Below, in pieces: positions 7,822-17,576 of a stretch of 40,276 nucleotides of DNA. The stretch covers positions 1 through 40,276 of the forward strand of contig NZ_JADYUF010000033.1 in assembly GCF_021531655.1 (NCBI RefSeq), in the 5' to 3' direction. A program made the translations under genes and the position numbers. Every line of letters begins with the position of its first letter. Position 1 is the first letter of the stretch. Source of the DNA: Leyella stercorea (lineage in GTDB: Bacteria > Bacteroidota > Bacteroidia > Bacteroidales > Bacteroidaceae). The notes under the pieces are model-generated. The model was not told the DNA's origin, did not search any database, and saw only the letters and a program-made list of their open reading frames with translations.

Positions 7822-9270
7822 ATGCGAATATCCGTTGGAACAAAACTTTACTTCAGTGTACTGTCGCTGTTTCTGCTGTTTGCTGTGTCGTTCATTATCT
7901 TCCAGCAGACACGCGAGAAGCAGTACAAGATAGACACGCTCAATCTGAAGTTGCAAGACTACAACTCGCGCATGGCTGAGTTCTACAGCAACAACGCCGA
8001 ACGCTCCGAGCAGGTGTTCAACAATTATGTGCGCCGCCACTACATGTCGCGCCTGCGTGTCACACTGATACGTCCCGACGGAAGCGTGCTGTACGACAGC
8101 CGCTTGAAGCAATACGCGCACATAAGCAATCATGCCTCGCGTCCGGAGGTGGCAATGGCGCTCAAGCACGGCTCAGGCTCTACCGTGGAGCGCAGCAGCA
8201 AGACGTTCAACAGCGACTATTTCTATTCTGCCACGTATTTTCCGCACGACTCTATCGTCATACGTTCGGCACTGCCATACACCAGCGACCTCGCCCGTTC
8301 GCTGCAAGCCGATCAGCACTACATTTGGTTTGCCGTCATAACGATACTTCTGCTCACCGTAGTGCTCTACCGCTTCACCAGCCGACTGGGCGACAACGTG
8401 AAGAAACTGCGCACTTTTGCCTCGCGAGCCGACCACGGTGAGTCGCTCGATACAGAAGATCTCATTGCATTTCCTGCCGATGAGCTGGGCGAAATAGCCG
8501 AGCGCATCATCAAGATATACAAGCGTCTGCAGTCGACACGGCGCGAACAGGACATGCTCAAGCGCCAGCTGACGCAGAACATAGCCCACGAACTCAAGAC
8601 GCCCGTGGCAAGCATACAGGGCTATCTGGAGACCATACTCGAAAATCCCAACATCAACGACCAGATGCGTGAGCAGTTCCTCGGACGCTGCTACGCCCAG
8701 AGCCAGCGCCTCACGTCGCTCCTGCACGACATCTCTACGCTCAACCGCATGGACGACGCGCCCGAGATGACGAGTACCGAGAATGTAAACATATCGCAGA
8801 TGGTGCAGAACATCCAGAAGGAGACAGCCCTGCAGCTGCAGCAGAAAGGCATGACATTTGTAAATCGTCTGCCCGACAACATCGTGGTGCGCGGCAATCA
8901 GAGTCTGCTCTACAGCGTGTTCCGCAATCTCACCGACAACGCCATTGCCTATGCGGGCGAAGGCACCACCATAACTCTTACGGCTCAGCGTCCCGGTGCC
9001 TACATAGTTGAGTCGGACATGAGCGATGAAGACGGTTCTGCCAAGTGGGCATTCACCTTTGCCGACAATGGCGTCGGTGTGTCTGCCGAGCACCTGCCGC
9101 GCCTCTTCGAGCGCTTCTATCGTGTGGACAAGGGCCGTTCGCGCAAGATGGGAGGCACCGGTCTGGGCCTTGCCATAGTCAAGAACGCCGTGCTTCTACA
9201 TGGAGGAACGATACGTGTGAGCCAGAACGAAGGCGGCGGATTGAAGTTTGAATTCTCGCTGAAGATTTAG
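7822..9270 (+). CDS. Membrane sensor histidine kinase
   Basis: A 482-aa kinase with two transmembrane segments (about 8-28 and 167-185) that bracket a periplasmic sensor domain of about 135 residues. A HAMP-like linker follows (about 186-240). The HisKA helix NIAHELKTPVASIQGYLETI carries the phosphorylated H256. The ATPase domain has the N box NLTDNAIAYA (N373), G1 DNGVG (415-419), F box LFERFYRVD and G2 GGTGLGLAI (444-452). All catalytic motifs are intact. It should phosphorylate the preceding response regulator. The stimulus is unknown; PhoR-like proteins have this architecture. Confidence 0.95.
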   Translation: MRISVGTKLYFSVLSLFLLFAVSFIIFQQTREKQYKIDTLNLKLQDYNSRMAEFYSNNAERSEQVFNNYVRRHYMSRLRVTLIRPDGSVLYDSRLKQYAHISNHASRPEVAMALKHGSGSTVERSSKTFNSDYFYSATYFPHDSIVIRSALPYTSDLARSLQADQHYIWFAVITILLLTVVLYRFTSRLGDNVKKLRTFASRADHGESLDTEDLIAFPADELGEIAERIIKIYKRLQSTRREQDMLKRQLTQNIAHELKTPVASIQGYLETILENPNINDQMREQFLGRCYAQSQRLTSLLHDISTLNRMDDAPEMTSTENVNISQMVQNIQKETALQLQQKGMTFVNRLPDNIVVRGNQSLLYSVFRNLTDNAIAYAGEGTTITLTAQRPGAYIVESDMSDEDGSAKWAFTFADNGVGVSAEHLPRLFERFYRVDKGRSRKMGGTGLGLAIVKNAVLLHGGTIRVSQNEGGGLKFEFSLKI

Positions 9271-9343
9271 CCGCTTACGGATTGTATCAGTGTCTGTTTG
9301 TTATAAATAGGATTAAAAGACCAGTTCTCTCGTTTTTTTTTCA

Positions 9344-9352
9344 TAAGTTTGC
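9344..9352 (+). promoter_or_regulatory. Promoter -7 element of the ECF sigma gene
   Basis: TAAGTTTGC matches the housekeeping -7 consensus. Transcription would start near 9358, downstream of the earliest in-frame ATG (9282), which supports the ATG at 9396 as the start. The sigma gene would then have basal transcription from the housekeeping sigma. Confidence 0.7.
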
Positions 9353-9395
9353 AGATGAAAAGAAAACGGAAGATTTTTTTTGTAAAGCCAAGCAG

Positions 9396-9884
9396 ATGCA
9401 AGCAGTCGAATTTGAGGGATTTTTTAAGGAGAATTTTTCAAAGATATATTGTTATGCCCACAGCCTTGTCCGTGACGATGAGGCTGCGCGAGACATTGTG
9501 GCCGATAGCTTTGAATATCTTTTCACCCACAATCCGCATTTGTCGAAGTCTGAAGCTTCCAATTATCTTTTTGCGATAGTACGCAACCGATGTGCTGATT
9601 TCTTCAGAAAGCAAGCCGTACATCAGCGTTATTCCGAATACATCACTTACACCACCGACAAAGCCATGTCTGCCGAATGGTCGGACCACGACGAGAAGGT
9701 GGAGGCAATCAGGAGGATGATGGGCAGTCTTACGCCCCGCACACGTGAAATTCTTGAAGCCCATTATTTGCAGGGCAAGAAGTATAGCGAGGTGGCTTCC
9801 GAACTGGGAATCAGCGAGAGTGCTGTGAAGAAACATATCATGCAGGCATTACGGATGTTCAGGGAAAATGTGATAAGGGAATGA
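9396..9884 (+). CDS. ECF-type RNA polymerase sigma factor (Bacteroidetes SusCD-linked group)
   Basis: A 162-aa sigma-70 family factor with only regions 2 and 4. Region 2 (about 5-72) shows FEGFFKENFSKIYCYAHSLV, DDEAARDIVADSFEYLF and NYLFAIVRNRCADFFRK. Region 4 (about 103-155) shows LTPRTREILEAHYLQGKKYSEVASELGISESAVKKHIMQA in outline, including a clear helix-turn-helix. The start at 9396 (MQAVEFEGFF) is chosen over 9282 because the promoter at 9344-9352 lies inside the longer frame and ECF factors of this group begin this way. The FecR gene follows after 127 nt. By family precedent it is released by FecR when the SusC partner binds substrate, and then transcribes the uptake genes. Confidence 0.93.
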   Translation: MQAVEFEGFFKENFSKIYCYAHSLVRDDEAARDIVADSFEYLFTHNPHLSKSEASNYLFAIVRNRCADFFRKQAVHQRYSEYITYTTDKAMSAEWSDHDEKVEAIRRMMGSLTPRTREILEAHYLQGKKYSEVASELGISESAVKKHIMQALRMFRENVIRE

Positions 9885-10011
9885 ATAGAATAAAAAAAGG
9901 TTAAACATTCAAACTTGCAAGTACCCCAAACGAAGCCTAAAGCTATATATGTATGCAGACAAAGCCGGTTCTATTTACTGTTGAACATACTGATAATAAC
10001 ATAGAACATAG

Positions 10012-11040
10012 ATGAATAAAGATATGAATCAAATGGATCTGGAGAATTCAGAACATCTTGACCAGATGGTTACTGAGGCCTTGATGAGAGACCGTTTGGT
10101 TTCTCCCGATGCTGATTTGGAATGGAAGAAGCTGTCAGCCCGAATGTCTGTCGGCAAGGATTCTGCTGCTTCACCGTCAGACGTAAAGCACATCCCGTCT
10201 TCAGCTTTGCGTCTGGTGTGGACCATAGTGGGCACCGTAGCGGCCATGGCGTTGATTGTTGTAGTGCTCAATTTGAAGGGATTTGACGCTGACGGCAGTT
10301 CGGTATACCAGGCAAAAGCCACACCTGCCGAGATAGTGATACTTGACGAGCAGGACAACCAACATGTGGTTAAGGGCAATGACCTGTCACTTGCTCCTGC
10401 CAGTAAGGCTGTGGTGCATACAGTAGTGGTGCCTGAAGGAAAGGACATGAAACTCACTCTTTCGGACGGAACGGAAGTCTGGCTCAATGCCAACAGCCGT
10501 CTTGCCTATCCCACCGTGTTCAATGGCAGGGAGCGCAAAGTGGAATTGCAGGGCGAGGCTTATTTCAAGGTCGCTCACGATTCCCGTCATCCGTTTATAG
10601 TATATGCCGGTGGCATGCAGACACGTGTACTGGGCACAGAGTTTAATGTTGATGCTTCCGACGCAAAGCGCCCTCACGTAACGCTTGTACGGGGAAGTGT
10701 CAAGGTTTCAAAGGCTAATATTAATAAGGTGATTGTGCCGGGTGAGGATGCAGCATTTGATGCCGGGGGCAGCATTAAGGTGAGTCGGGTAGATTTGAAT
10801 GATGTGGCTTGCTGGAAGGACGGCATTGAGATGTTCGACAATGCTTCGCTTCGCGACATTGTGATGCATATGGGCAGCTGGTATAATGTGAATGTTATAT
10901 GTCATGACGATGCATTGCTCGACATGCATCTTCGATATATGTACGATCGCCGACAAGGCATCGAGGAGGCTGTAATGATGCTTAATACGATTACAAATAA
11001 CAAAATTAAATTGCAGAATAATTCCATTTTGATAGAATAA
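10012..11040 (+). CDS. FecR-family anti-sigma factor
   Basis: A 342-aa single-pass inner-membrane regulator. The cytoplasmic N-terminus (1-66) would hold the sigma factor, and one transmembrane helix spans about 67-87 (LRLVWTIVGTVAAMALIVVV). The periplasmic FecR domain (136-231) contains TLSDGTEVWLNANSRL, VELQGEAYFKVAHD and TRVLGTEFNVDA. The C-terminal DUF4974 (about 275-340), which contacts the STN domain of a TonB-dependent receptor, contains FDNASLRDIVMHMGSWYNV. The protein has exactly two cysteines, C268 and C298, both periplasmic. Alternative starts at 10024 or 10033 are possible. Its location between the sigma gene and SusC fits a trans-envelope signalling set. Confidence 0.94.
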   Translation: MNKDMNQMDLENSEHLDQMVTEALMRDRLVSPDADLEWKKLSARMSVGKDSAASPSDVKHIPSSALRLVWTIVGTVAAMALIVVVLNLKGFDADGSSVYQAKATPAEIVILDEQDNQHVVKGNDLSLAPASKAVVHTVVVPEGKDMKLTLSDGTEVWLNANSRLAYPTVFNGRERKVELQGEAYFKVAHDSRHPFIVYAGGMQTRVLGTEFNVDASDAKRPHVTLVRGSVKVSKANINKVIVPGEDAAFDAGGSIKVSRVDLNDVACWKDGIEMFDNASLRDIVMHMGSWYNVNVICHDDALLDMHLRYMYDRRQGIEEAVMMLNTITNNKIKLQNNSILIE

Positions 11041-11137
11041 AAGCAAATTATTTTTACTTTTTCTTGTTTTTGGGGTGCCCATAGTTTCTCTTTGTGCGAT
11101 TTTATATTAAAAAGAAACAATAAACGTGCATAAAACT

Positions 11138-12526
11138 ATGAACAGGAAACTTTTGATTTTGGTGTTGGCTGGAATGTTGCTTGCACCGATAATGTCTGTA
11201 CGTGCATTTGCCGTCCGGCAAGTTGCGCAACTGGCCAAGGCTGCTGACGGAGCCGTCGGAACACAGTTCTTCAAGGGAACCTTTGCACAGGCTTTGGCAA
11301 AGGCTAAGAAGGAGAACAAGAAACTTATGGTAGATTGCTACACGCTTTGGTGTGGTCCGTGCCGCCATATGGCTAAGAATGTTTTCCCGGATGAGAATCT
11401 GGGCAAATACATGAATGCCAACTTCGTCTGCATACAGCTGGATATGGAGCATGGCGAAGGTCCCGAACTTAACAAGACGTTCAATGTCAAGGCTTATCCT
11501 ACATTTATTTTCTTTGATGCCGAAGGCAAGGAGATGAGCCGATTTGAGGGCATGTGCATGCAAGACGAGTTTCAGAAGCGCTGTGAGCGAATACTGAAGG
11601 GTGAGGCTCCGATTGTAAAGGAGGATTCAGAAACGGCAAAAAAAGTGCAACCACAGGTAGCCGAGAAAGACACAATTATAGATGAAGGCAAAGGCGTTAA
11701 CTTTATAAAAGGCTCGGACGTGCGTCTGGCTGACGTGCTGGCTCAGGCAAAACGCGAGAACAAACGGGTGCTTGTCGATTTCTGGGCGACTTGGTGTCAT
11801 GCCTGCATGAAGATGAACAATACCACATTCCGCGACACTCGTATTGGAAACCTTATGAATTACACTTTCGTCAATTATGCTGTCGATGTTGACAATGACC
11901 CCGACGGCAAGTCGCTGGTTGAGAAATTCAACATCAAGGCGTTTCCTACTTACCTTATTCTCAATCCCGACGGGACCGAATATAACAGAGTCGTTGGAAG
12001 CAATCCTGTAGAACCGTTTGCCAAAGCGTTGACCGATGCGTTGCTGGGTAAGGAAGACCGGTTTACTGCCATGGAACGAATGCAGCAGGAAGCCATTGCC
12101 AAAGCCAAGGCCGAACGCCAGTCTAAGCTGACCGCTTCGCCCAAAGCAACTCCTAAAACAAAAGTCCGCTTCATGTCAGGTACTGACGTCGTGAAGGCTA
12201 TAAAAGCGGCTAAGGCAAAGAATCGCAACCTGATGGTATTCGTTTCCGACAGTGATTACAAGTCGGATTATGTCGAGAAGTATTCATTCAACGACGGTGC
12301 TATAGCCGATTATCTCAACAATAACTTCGTATGCTTGTTTGTTGATGCCAACAGCAAGCAAGGCGATGCTGTCATTACGAAGTATGAAGTGATGGAACAA
12401 TTCCCCAGTTTCCTGCTTTTCAATAGCAAGGGCGAGTTTAAGGGATGTGCCGGTGGCGCTATGCGTGATGTAGATACTATGAAAGATACATTCAATATGT
12501 ATCTCAACTATACTCCTCAGAAGTAA
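11138..12526 (+). CDS. Periplasmic protein with three tandem thioredoxin-like domains
   Basis: A 462-aa exported protein; a signal peptide is evident in LLILVLAGMLLAPIMSVRAFA. Three thioredoxin-like domains follow, each opening with an F.kGt/s...A...AK.eNk/r pattern. Domain 1 (about 43-155) has active site WCGPC (C72, C75) and cis-Pro loop YPTF. Domain 2 (about 187-307) has WCHAC (C220, C223) and FPTY. Domain 3 (about 343-458) keeps FPSF but has SDSDYKS in place of CxxC and so should be redox-inactive. A Lys/Ala/Gln linker (about 308-342) joins domains 2 and 3. ATG 11138 is preferred over GTG 11126. It lies between fecR and susC. The fold is secure; the role is unknown. Confidence 0.9.
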   Translation: MNRKLLILVLAGMLLAPIMSVRAFAVRQVAQLAKAADGAVGTQFFKGTFAQALAKAKKENKKLMVDCYTLWCGPCRHMAKNVFPDENLGKYMNANFVCIQLDMEHGEGPELNKTFNVKAYPTFIFFDAEGKEMSRFEGMCMQDEFQKRCERILKGEAPIVKEDSETAKKVQPQVAEKDTIIDEGKGVNFIKGSDVRLADVLAQAKRENKRVLVDFWATWCHACMKMNNTTFRDTRIGNLMNYTFVNYAVDVDNDPDGKSLVEKFNIKAFPTYLILNPDGTEYNRVVGSNPVEPFAKALTDALLGKEDRFTAMERMQQEAIAKAKAERQSKLTASPKATPKTKVRFMSGTDVVKAIKAAKAKNRNLMVFVSDSDYKSDYVEKYSFNDGAIADYLNNNFVCLFVDANSKQGDAVITKYEVMEQFPSFLLFNSKGEFKGCAGGAMRDVDTMKDTFNMYLNYTPQK

Positions 12527-12592
12527 TCGAACGAATTGCTTGGAGATTGTGATTCAGATATATTGTAGTTTAATATTTATAAATGGAAAATT

Positions 12593-15500
12593 ATGGGAGA
12601 TTTAAAGTCAAGAATACTAGCATTGACAATCGTCTCTTCATCTATCACTCCTCTCTCTCATGTGAATAGTCAGGCGGCAGTGGTTGACGCTCAACCGCTG
12701 TCTGCCAATGAGTGGGCTGAGATGCAGATGGCAAAGATCAAGGGGCAGATCACGTTGGTGGAGGCGTTCAAGCGAATAGAGAAGCTTACCGGATACAGAA
12801 TCATGTATTCGTACGACGACGTTAAGAACTATAAGGCGCAGGCTGTTCCTACATACAAGGATATTCGTAAGGCATTGTCGCAGGTGTTAGGCGACCTTCC
12901 ATTGGAGTATTCTATAAATCATAAGTTTGTGTCAATAACGCCTAAACCCCAGCTGGCTTCGAATGTGTCTTTGTCGCCTACAGTGAAGGAAGGAATGACA
13001 GTTGTGCTGCAAGGTAAGGTGGTTGATGTGAATGGGGACCCGTTGCCAGGTGTTACGGTGCAGGTTGTCAAGGACCATAAAATCACTACTGTCACCAATA
13101 CCGATGGAACCTTTGCGCTGCAGTTGGACCGTGGACGTACTGTAAAGGTCGATTTCTCTTATATAGGTATGGAATCTGAGTATTATATTTTCAAGTGTCA
13201 GGAGGATTTCCGAAACCTTGTCATCAAGATGAAGGACGATGCGTCATCGTTGAAGGAAGTGGTTGTGACCGGAATGTTCAACAAACGTCGCGAGACATAT
13301 ACCGGTTCGGCCAAGACTGTAACCTCTAAGGACTTGAAGATGGCAGGAAACTCCAATCTGTTGTCGTCACTTTCGAATGTAGATCCAAGCTTTAATATTG
13401 TCACCAACGACCTGATAGGCAGCGACCCTAATAAGTTGCCCGATATAACCATGCGTGGTTCAACGGCATTAGGGTCGGATGTGAAGAGCATGCAGACCAA
13501 TGCCAGCAACAAGGTGTCAAGCAATCTGCCGCTGTTTATTATGGATGGCTTTGAGGTTAGTTTAGAGCGTTTCAATGATTTGGATGAGAATCAGGTGGAA
13601 AGCATTACGCTTCTGAAGGATGCTTCGGCAACGGCTCTCTACGGAACACGTGGTGCCAATGGCGTAGTGGTTATCACTACAAAGAAGCCGGAGAGCGGAA
13701 GACTGCGCGTCACATATAAGGGTACATTGACATTGGAGGCGCCTGACCTCGCTGGCTATAATCTTATGAATGCCAGCGAGAAGCTGAAATACGAGAAGCT
13801 TGCAGGACTTTATACCGCTGAAGATGATGTAAAGAAGCAGCAAAGTCTTGACAATCTATACAATGCACGTATGATGAACGCTGCAAGAGGAATCGATACC
13901 TATTGGCTCAAATATCCTATCCGTACCGGAGTGGGCCAGAAGCATAGTGTGCGTGTAGAAGGTGGTGATGACATTTTCCGCTATTCGGGCAATCTGCTTT
14001 ACAACAACATCAATGGCGCGATGAAGGGTTCGGAGCGCAATACGTTCACAGGTGGTGTGTTTCTTTCTTACAAATACAAGAATCTGACATTCCAGAACGA
14101 CCTTCAGATTTCAAGTAATACGTCCAAGAATTCGCCTTACGGCTCGTTCAGCGATTACACTTCGGTCAATCCTTATTACACTCCGTTTGCCGATAATGGA
14201 AGTTATGCCAAGAAATTGGAGAGCAACACGTCGTATCCTTCATTGGGTTTGAACTCTGGTGTGACTGTTTATAATCCGCTTTACAATGCCATGCTTCCTC
14301 AGAAGAACGAAAGCAAGTACACCTCTATTACAAATAACTTCGCGATAGAGTGGCACCTGAACGATGCTTTCTTTATGCGCGGTTCGCTTGGCATAACAAG
14401 TCAGAAGAACAGAAGTGACGTGTATGTAGCAGCCGAGAATACGGTTTTCGACAACTATTCTACTTCCGACTATGGCAGGAAGGGCTCTTACACATACGGA
14501 ACAGGTGAAAACAACCAGTACGAATTGAATGTCACAGCCAACTATTCCAAGACCTTTGCCAATCTGCATTCGCTCTATATGGGAATAGGATACACCCTGG
14601 CACAGACCAAGTACGAGGACTATTCGTTTCAGGCTGAAGGCATAACCAACAGCAATATGGCATTTCTGGGTGCTGCAACTTCATACGCCCAGGGAACAAC
14701 TCCTTATGGTTATGAAAGTACTGTACGCCGTGTAGGTGTGACGGGCAACTTCAACTATACATACGCCGACCGATATTTCGTTGACGGAACCTTCAAGACC
14801 GAGGGCTCGTCCCAGTTTGGCAAGGACAATCGTTTTGCTCCTTTCTTCAGTGTTGGAGCCGGTTGGAACATTCACAACGAGAAGTTTCTGAAGGGAAACA
14901 ATATTGTTAATGTGGCTCGTCTACGTCTTAGCTATGGTACAAGTGGCTCTCAGTCGTTCTCGCCTTATCAGGCTTTGACCAGTTACAAGAGCATTGACGG
15001 CTACAACTTCAATGGTTTGTATGGCGTAAAGTTGATGGGCATAGGCAATTCGGAGCTGAAATGGCAGAAGACCAAGCAATGGAACGTCGGTATTGACCTT
15101 GAACTCATCAAGAACCGTTTTGCATTTAACTTCGACTACTATAACAAGTTGACCGACGATCTTCTCTCTGATGTCAATCTTCCTACTTCGGCTGGCTTCA
15201 GCAGCTTCAAGAGTAATGTAGGACAGGTAGAGAATCGAGGATTTGAAATAGGTGCCAATGCCTACATAATCCGCAACACCAGTAAGCAGTTGATATGGTC
15301 GGTAGGTGGCACAATGATTCATAATGTCAACAAGATAAAGAAGATAAGCAACTATCTGGAATACCTGAACTCATTGATGGAGAATGAACAGGATGTCAAT
15401 CCGAGCTTCATGTACAAGGAAGGCGAGAGCATCAACACCATCTTTGCAGTACGCAGCCAGGGCATTGATCCAAGCAACGGTAAGGAGATATACGTAAAGA

Positions 15501-16018
15501 AGGACGGCACGCTTACCTATGTATGGGACAGCAAGGACAAGGTGGCGTGCGGCATCAACGAGCCTAAGTATCTTGGCACGTTCAATACGCGCTTGCGTTA
15601 TCAAGGTTGGCAGCTGAGTGCGATATTCAGTTATCGTTTCGGCGGACAGATTTACAACAGCACGTTGGCAAGCAAGATAGAGAACAACTATCCCTACAAC
15701 AACAGCGACAAGCGTGCCCTCTACGACCGTTGGAGTCTGGAGAATCCCAATGCACGCTATAAGGCCGTCAGCGATTTCTCCACAACGTACGCCACAAGTC
15801 GTTTTGTTGAGGATGAGAACACCTTGCGTCTGAACACCCTTTCATTGAGTTATGACCTTCCGACGGGCTGGCTCAGGAAGATGCATTTGCCCTTTGATTA
15901 TGTATCCGTTGCCGGATATGCCGAAGATTTGTTGTATCTGTCAAGTGTAAAGCGTGAGCGTGGAACGGATTATCCGTATGCGCGTACCTACACATTCTCC
16001 TTGACATTGCGATTCTAA
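12593..16018 (+). CDS. SusC/RagA-family TonB-dependent outer-membrane receptor with STN domain
   Basis: A 1141-aa outer-membrane transporter that imports a nutrient ligand with energy from TonB/ExbBD. After a signal region (1-30) comes an STN domain (about 52-117; TLVEAFKRIEKLTGYRIMYS), which marks receptors that signal to FecR/ECF sigma pairs. A carboxypeptidase-D-like domain spans about 137-215 (VLQGKVVDVNGDPLPGVTV). The plug begins at LKEVVVTGMF (from about 220) and includes LFIMDGFEV and LKDASATALYGTRGANGVVVITTKK. The rest is a beta-barrel ending in the typical aromatic YTFSLTLRF. It forms a pair with the SusD gene 28 nt downstream. The ligand is unknown; no CAZyme is linked. Confidence 0.97.
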   Translation: MGDLKSRILALTIVSSSITPLSHVNSQAAVVDAQPLSANEWAEMQMAKIKGQITLVEAFKRIEKLTGYRIMYSYDDVKNYKAQAVPTYKDIRKALSQVLGDLPLEYSINHKFVSITPKPQLASNVSLSPTVKEGMTVVLQGKVVDVNGDPLPGVTVQVVKDHKITTVTNTDGTFALQLDRGRTVKVDFSYIGMESEYYIFKCQEDFRNLVIKMKDDASSLKEVVVTGMFNKRRETYTGSAKTVTSKDLKMAGNSNLLSSLSNVDPSFNIVTNDLIGSDPNKLPDITMRGSTALGSDVKSMQTNASNKVSSNLPLFIMDGFEVSLERFNDLDENQVESITLLKDASATALYGTRGANGVVVITTKKPESGRLRVTYKGTLTLEAPDLAGYNLMNASEKLKYEKLAGLYTAEDDVKKQQSLDNLYNARMMNAARGIDTYWLKYPIRTGVGQKHSVRVEGGDDIFRYSGNLLYNNINGAMKGSERNTFTGGVFLSYKYKNLTFQNDLQISSNTSKNSPYGSFSDYTSVNPYYTPFADNGSYAKKLESNTSYPSLGLNSGVTVYNPLYNAMLPQKNESKYTSITNNFAIEWHLNDAFFMRGSLGITSQKNRSDVYVAAENTVFDNYSTSDYGRKGSYTYGTGENNQYELNVTANYSKTFANLHSLYMGIGYTLAQTKYEDYSFQAEGITNSNMAFLGAATSYAQGTTPYGYESTVRRVGVTGNFNYTYADRYFVDGTFKTEGSSQFGKDNRFAPFFSVGAGWNIHNEKFLKGNNIVNVARLRLSYGTSGSQSFSPYQALTSYKSIDGYNFNGLYGVKLMGIGNSELKWQKTKQWNVGIDLELIKNRFAFNFDYYNKLTDDLLSDVNLPTSAGFSSFKSNVGQVENRGFEIGANAYIIRNTSKQLIWSVGGTMIHNVNKIKKISNYLEYLNSLMENEQDVNPSFMYKEGESINTIFAVRSQGIDPSNGKEIYVKKDGTLTYVWDSKDKVACGINEPKYLGTFNTRLRYQGWQLSAIFSYRFGGQIYNSTLASKIENNYPYNNSDKRALYDRWSLENPNARYKAVSDFSTTYATSRFVEDENTLRLNTLSLSYDLPTGWLRKMHLPFDYVSVAGYAEDLLYLSSVKRERGTDYPYARTYTFSLTLRF

Positions 16019-16046
16019 AAGGATTATTAATGTAAAACAGAACAAG

Positions 16047-17549
16047 ATGAAAAAGACAATATATTCTATAATGCTTCTCATCGGAAGCGCGTTTGCATTG
16101 ACGAGTTGCAGCGATTGGCTCGACGTGAGTCCGAAGACGGAGGTGCGCGAGGGTGAATTGTTCTCCACCGAGGCTGGTTATCGCAATGCAATGTCAGGTG
16201 TTTACATCCTTTTGGGCCAGAAACCGCTCTATGGAGTGCAGGCTTCAATGTACGTTCCGGAGTTTCTGGCGCACACATGGACCACACCTTCGGAGAGTAC
16301 TGACGCCTCTGCATTCTATTTGGCAAAGAACGACTATACCAATTCTAATGTAGAGTCAACGTTAGACGATCTCTGGTCGAACTATTACAATGCCATTGCC
16401 CAGATCAACAATATACTTACCAACCTGCAGAGTTCTTCTGTAGCGTTTACGGGCAACCAACGCCAGATAATGGAAGGCGAACTTTACGGATTGCGCGCAT
16501 TCCTTCATCTCGACTTGTTGCGCTTCTTCGGTCCGGTGCCGAGCCAGACTGACGGAGCTACGGCGTGCATTCCGTACGTCAAGACATTGACTACCGACGT
16601 TGCAAACCTCAAGTCGGAGTCGTACGATGCGGTAAAGGCTGACATCATTTCCGACCTTGACAAGGCCGAAAGCCTGCTTGCCACCAGCGATCCGATTGTA
16701 GAATCCAGGGCAAGTGCCGACGATCCTGCCCGCTCGGACGATGCCGATGAAGCCAATGTCGATTTGGACGACAACGACATCTATCGTCAGTTGCACTTCA
16801 ACTATTGGGCGGTTATAGGTGCAAAGGCACGCTATTATTACTGGATAGGTGACAAGGAGAAGGCGGCAGACTATGCCCGTAAGGTGATAGAAGCCAAGGA
16901 CAAGGCAGGCAAACAGGTATTTGCGCTTTGCAATGAAGCCTACTATTCGGCACATAGCAATGCCAATCTGACAATGAAGATGGAACAGCTCTATGGCGTT
17001 TACAATTCAAGCTATCAGAATGACATATACAGGGCGTATTATTCCACATCGAATCCGCTCTTCACACAGAATGAAGAATATGTGAAGACAGCCTACGAGT
17101 CGACTCTGTATCCGGACGATATACGCTTCAAGTCGAGCAGATATTGGAAGAGCCAGATGGCAGACAATGCCATAATAACGGAATATCACTTCCTGAAATA
17201 CGCCTTCAACGGCTCGTGGTACGGCTACAATACCGTTCCCGTAATGCGATTGAGCGAGATGTATTTCATTCTCTTCGAGTGTGCTTCTATAGCTGACATG
17301 AAGCCGTATTTTGCCACATGGCGACTGTCGCGTGGCTTGGATGCCTCGATAGATGCAACCCTTACCACCGAGTCGGCTGTCGTTTCGCGCATGGAAAAGG
17401 AGTGGCGCAAGGAGTTTATGGGCGAGGGTCAGATGTTCTTCTTCTACAAGAAGCACAACTATCAGGCTTATACATGGCCTACAGCCTATACGGTTCCGAC
17501 GGGAGCCTATCAGCTGCCGAAGCCCAAGAGTCAGACAATGTATGAGTAA
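16047..17549 (+). CDS. SusD/RagB-family surface lipoprotein
   Basis: A 500-aa lipoprotein that acts as the substrate-binding lid of the SusC channel. The lipobox is ALTSC with acylated C21 and the mature N-terminus CSDWLDVSPKTE. The SusD signature follows: EGELFSTEAGYRNAMSGVYILLG near the N-terminus, then TPR-like helices including LYGLRAFLHLDLLRFFGPVP and HFNYWAVIGAKARYYYWIGD. The C-terminal RagB/SusD domain contains PVMRLSEMYFILFECA and EWRKEFMGEGQMFFFYKKHN. Length is typical. Translation is probably coupled to the flanking genes, with gaps of about 28 nt on each side. Confidence 0.96.
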   Translation: MKKTIYSIMLLIGSAFALTSCSDWLDVSPKTEVREGELFSTEAGYRNAMSGVYILLGQKPLYGVQASMYVPEFLAHTWTTPSESTDASAFYLAKNDYTNSNVESTLDDLWSNYYNAIAQINNILTNLQSSSVAFTGNQRQIMEGELYGLRAFLHLDLLRFFGPVPSQTDGATACIPYVKTLTTDVANLKSESYDAVKADIISDLDKAESLLATSDPIVESRASADDPARSDDADEANVDLDDNDIYRQLHFNYWAVIGAKARYYYWIGDKEKAADYARKVIEAKDKAGKQVFALCNEAYYSAHSNANLTMKMEQLYGVYNSSYQNDIYRAYYSTSNPLFTQNEEYVKTAYESTLYPDDIRFKSSRYWKSQMADNAIITEYHFLKYAFNGSWYGYNTVPVMRLSEMYFILFECASIADMKPYFATWRLSRGLDASIDATLTTESAVVSRMEKEWRKEFMGEGQMFFFYKKHNYQAYTWPTAYTVPTGAYQLPKPKSQTMYE

Positions 17550-17576
17550 TGTTTCAACAAAAAACGCAGTTTTATT

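Noticed and set aside
9282..9395. Longer N-terminus of the ECF sigma factor
   Set aside because: A consensus -7 promoter element lies inside this stretch and the added residues do not resemble sigma region 2.
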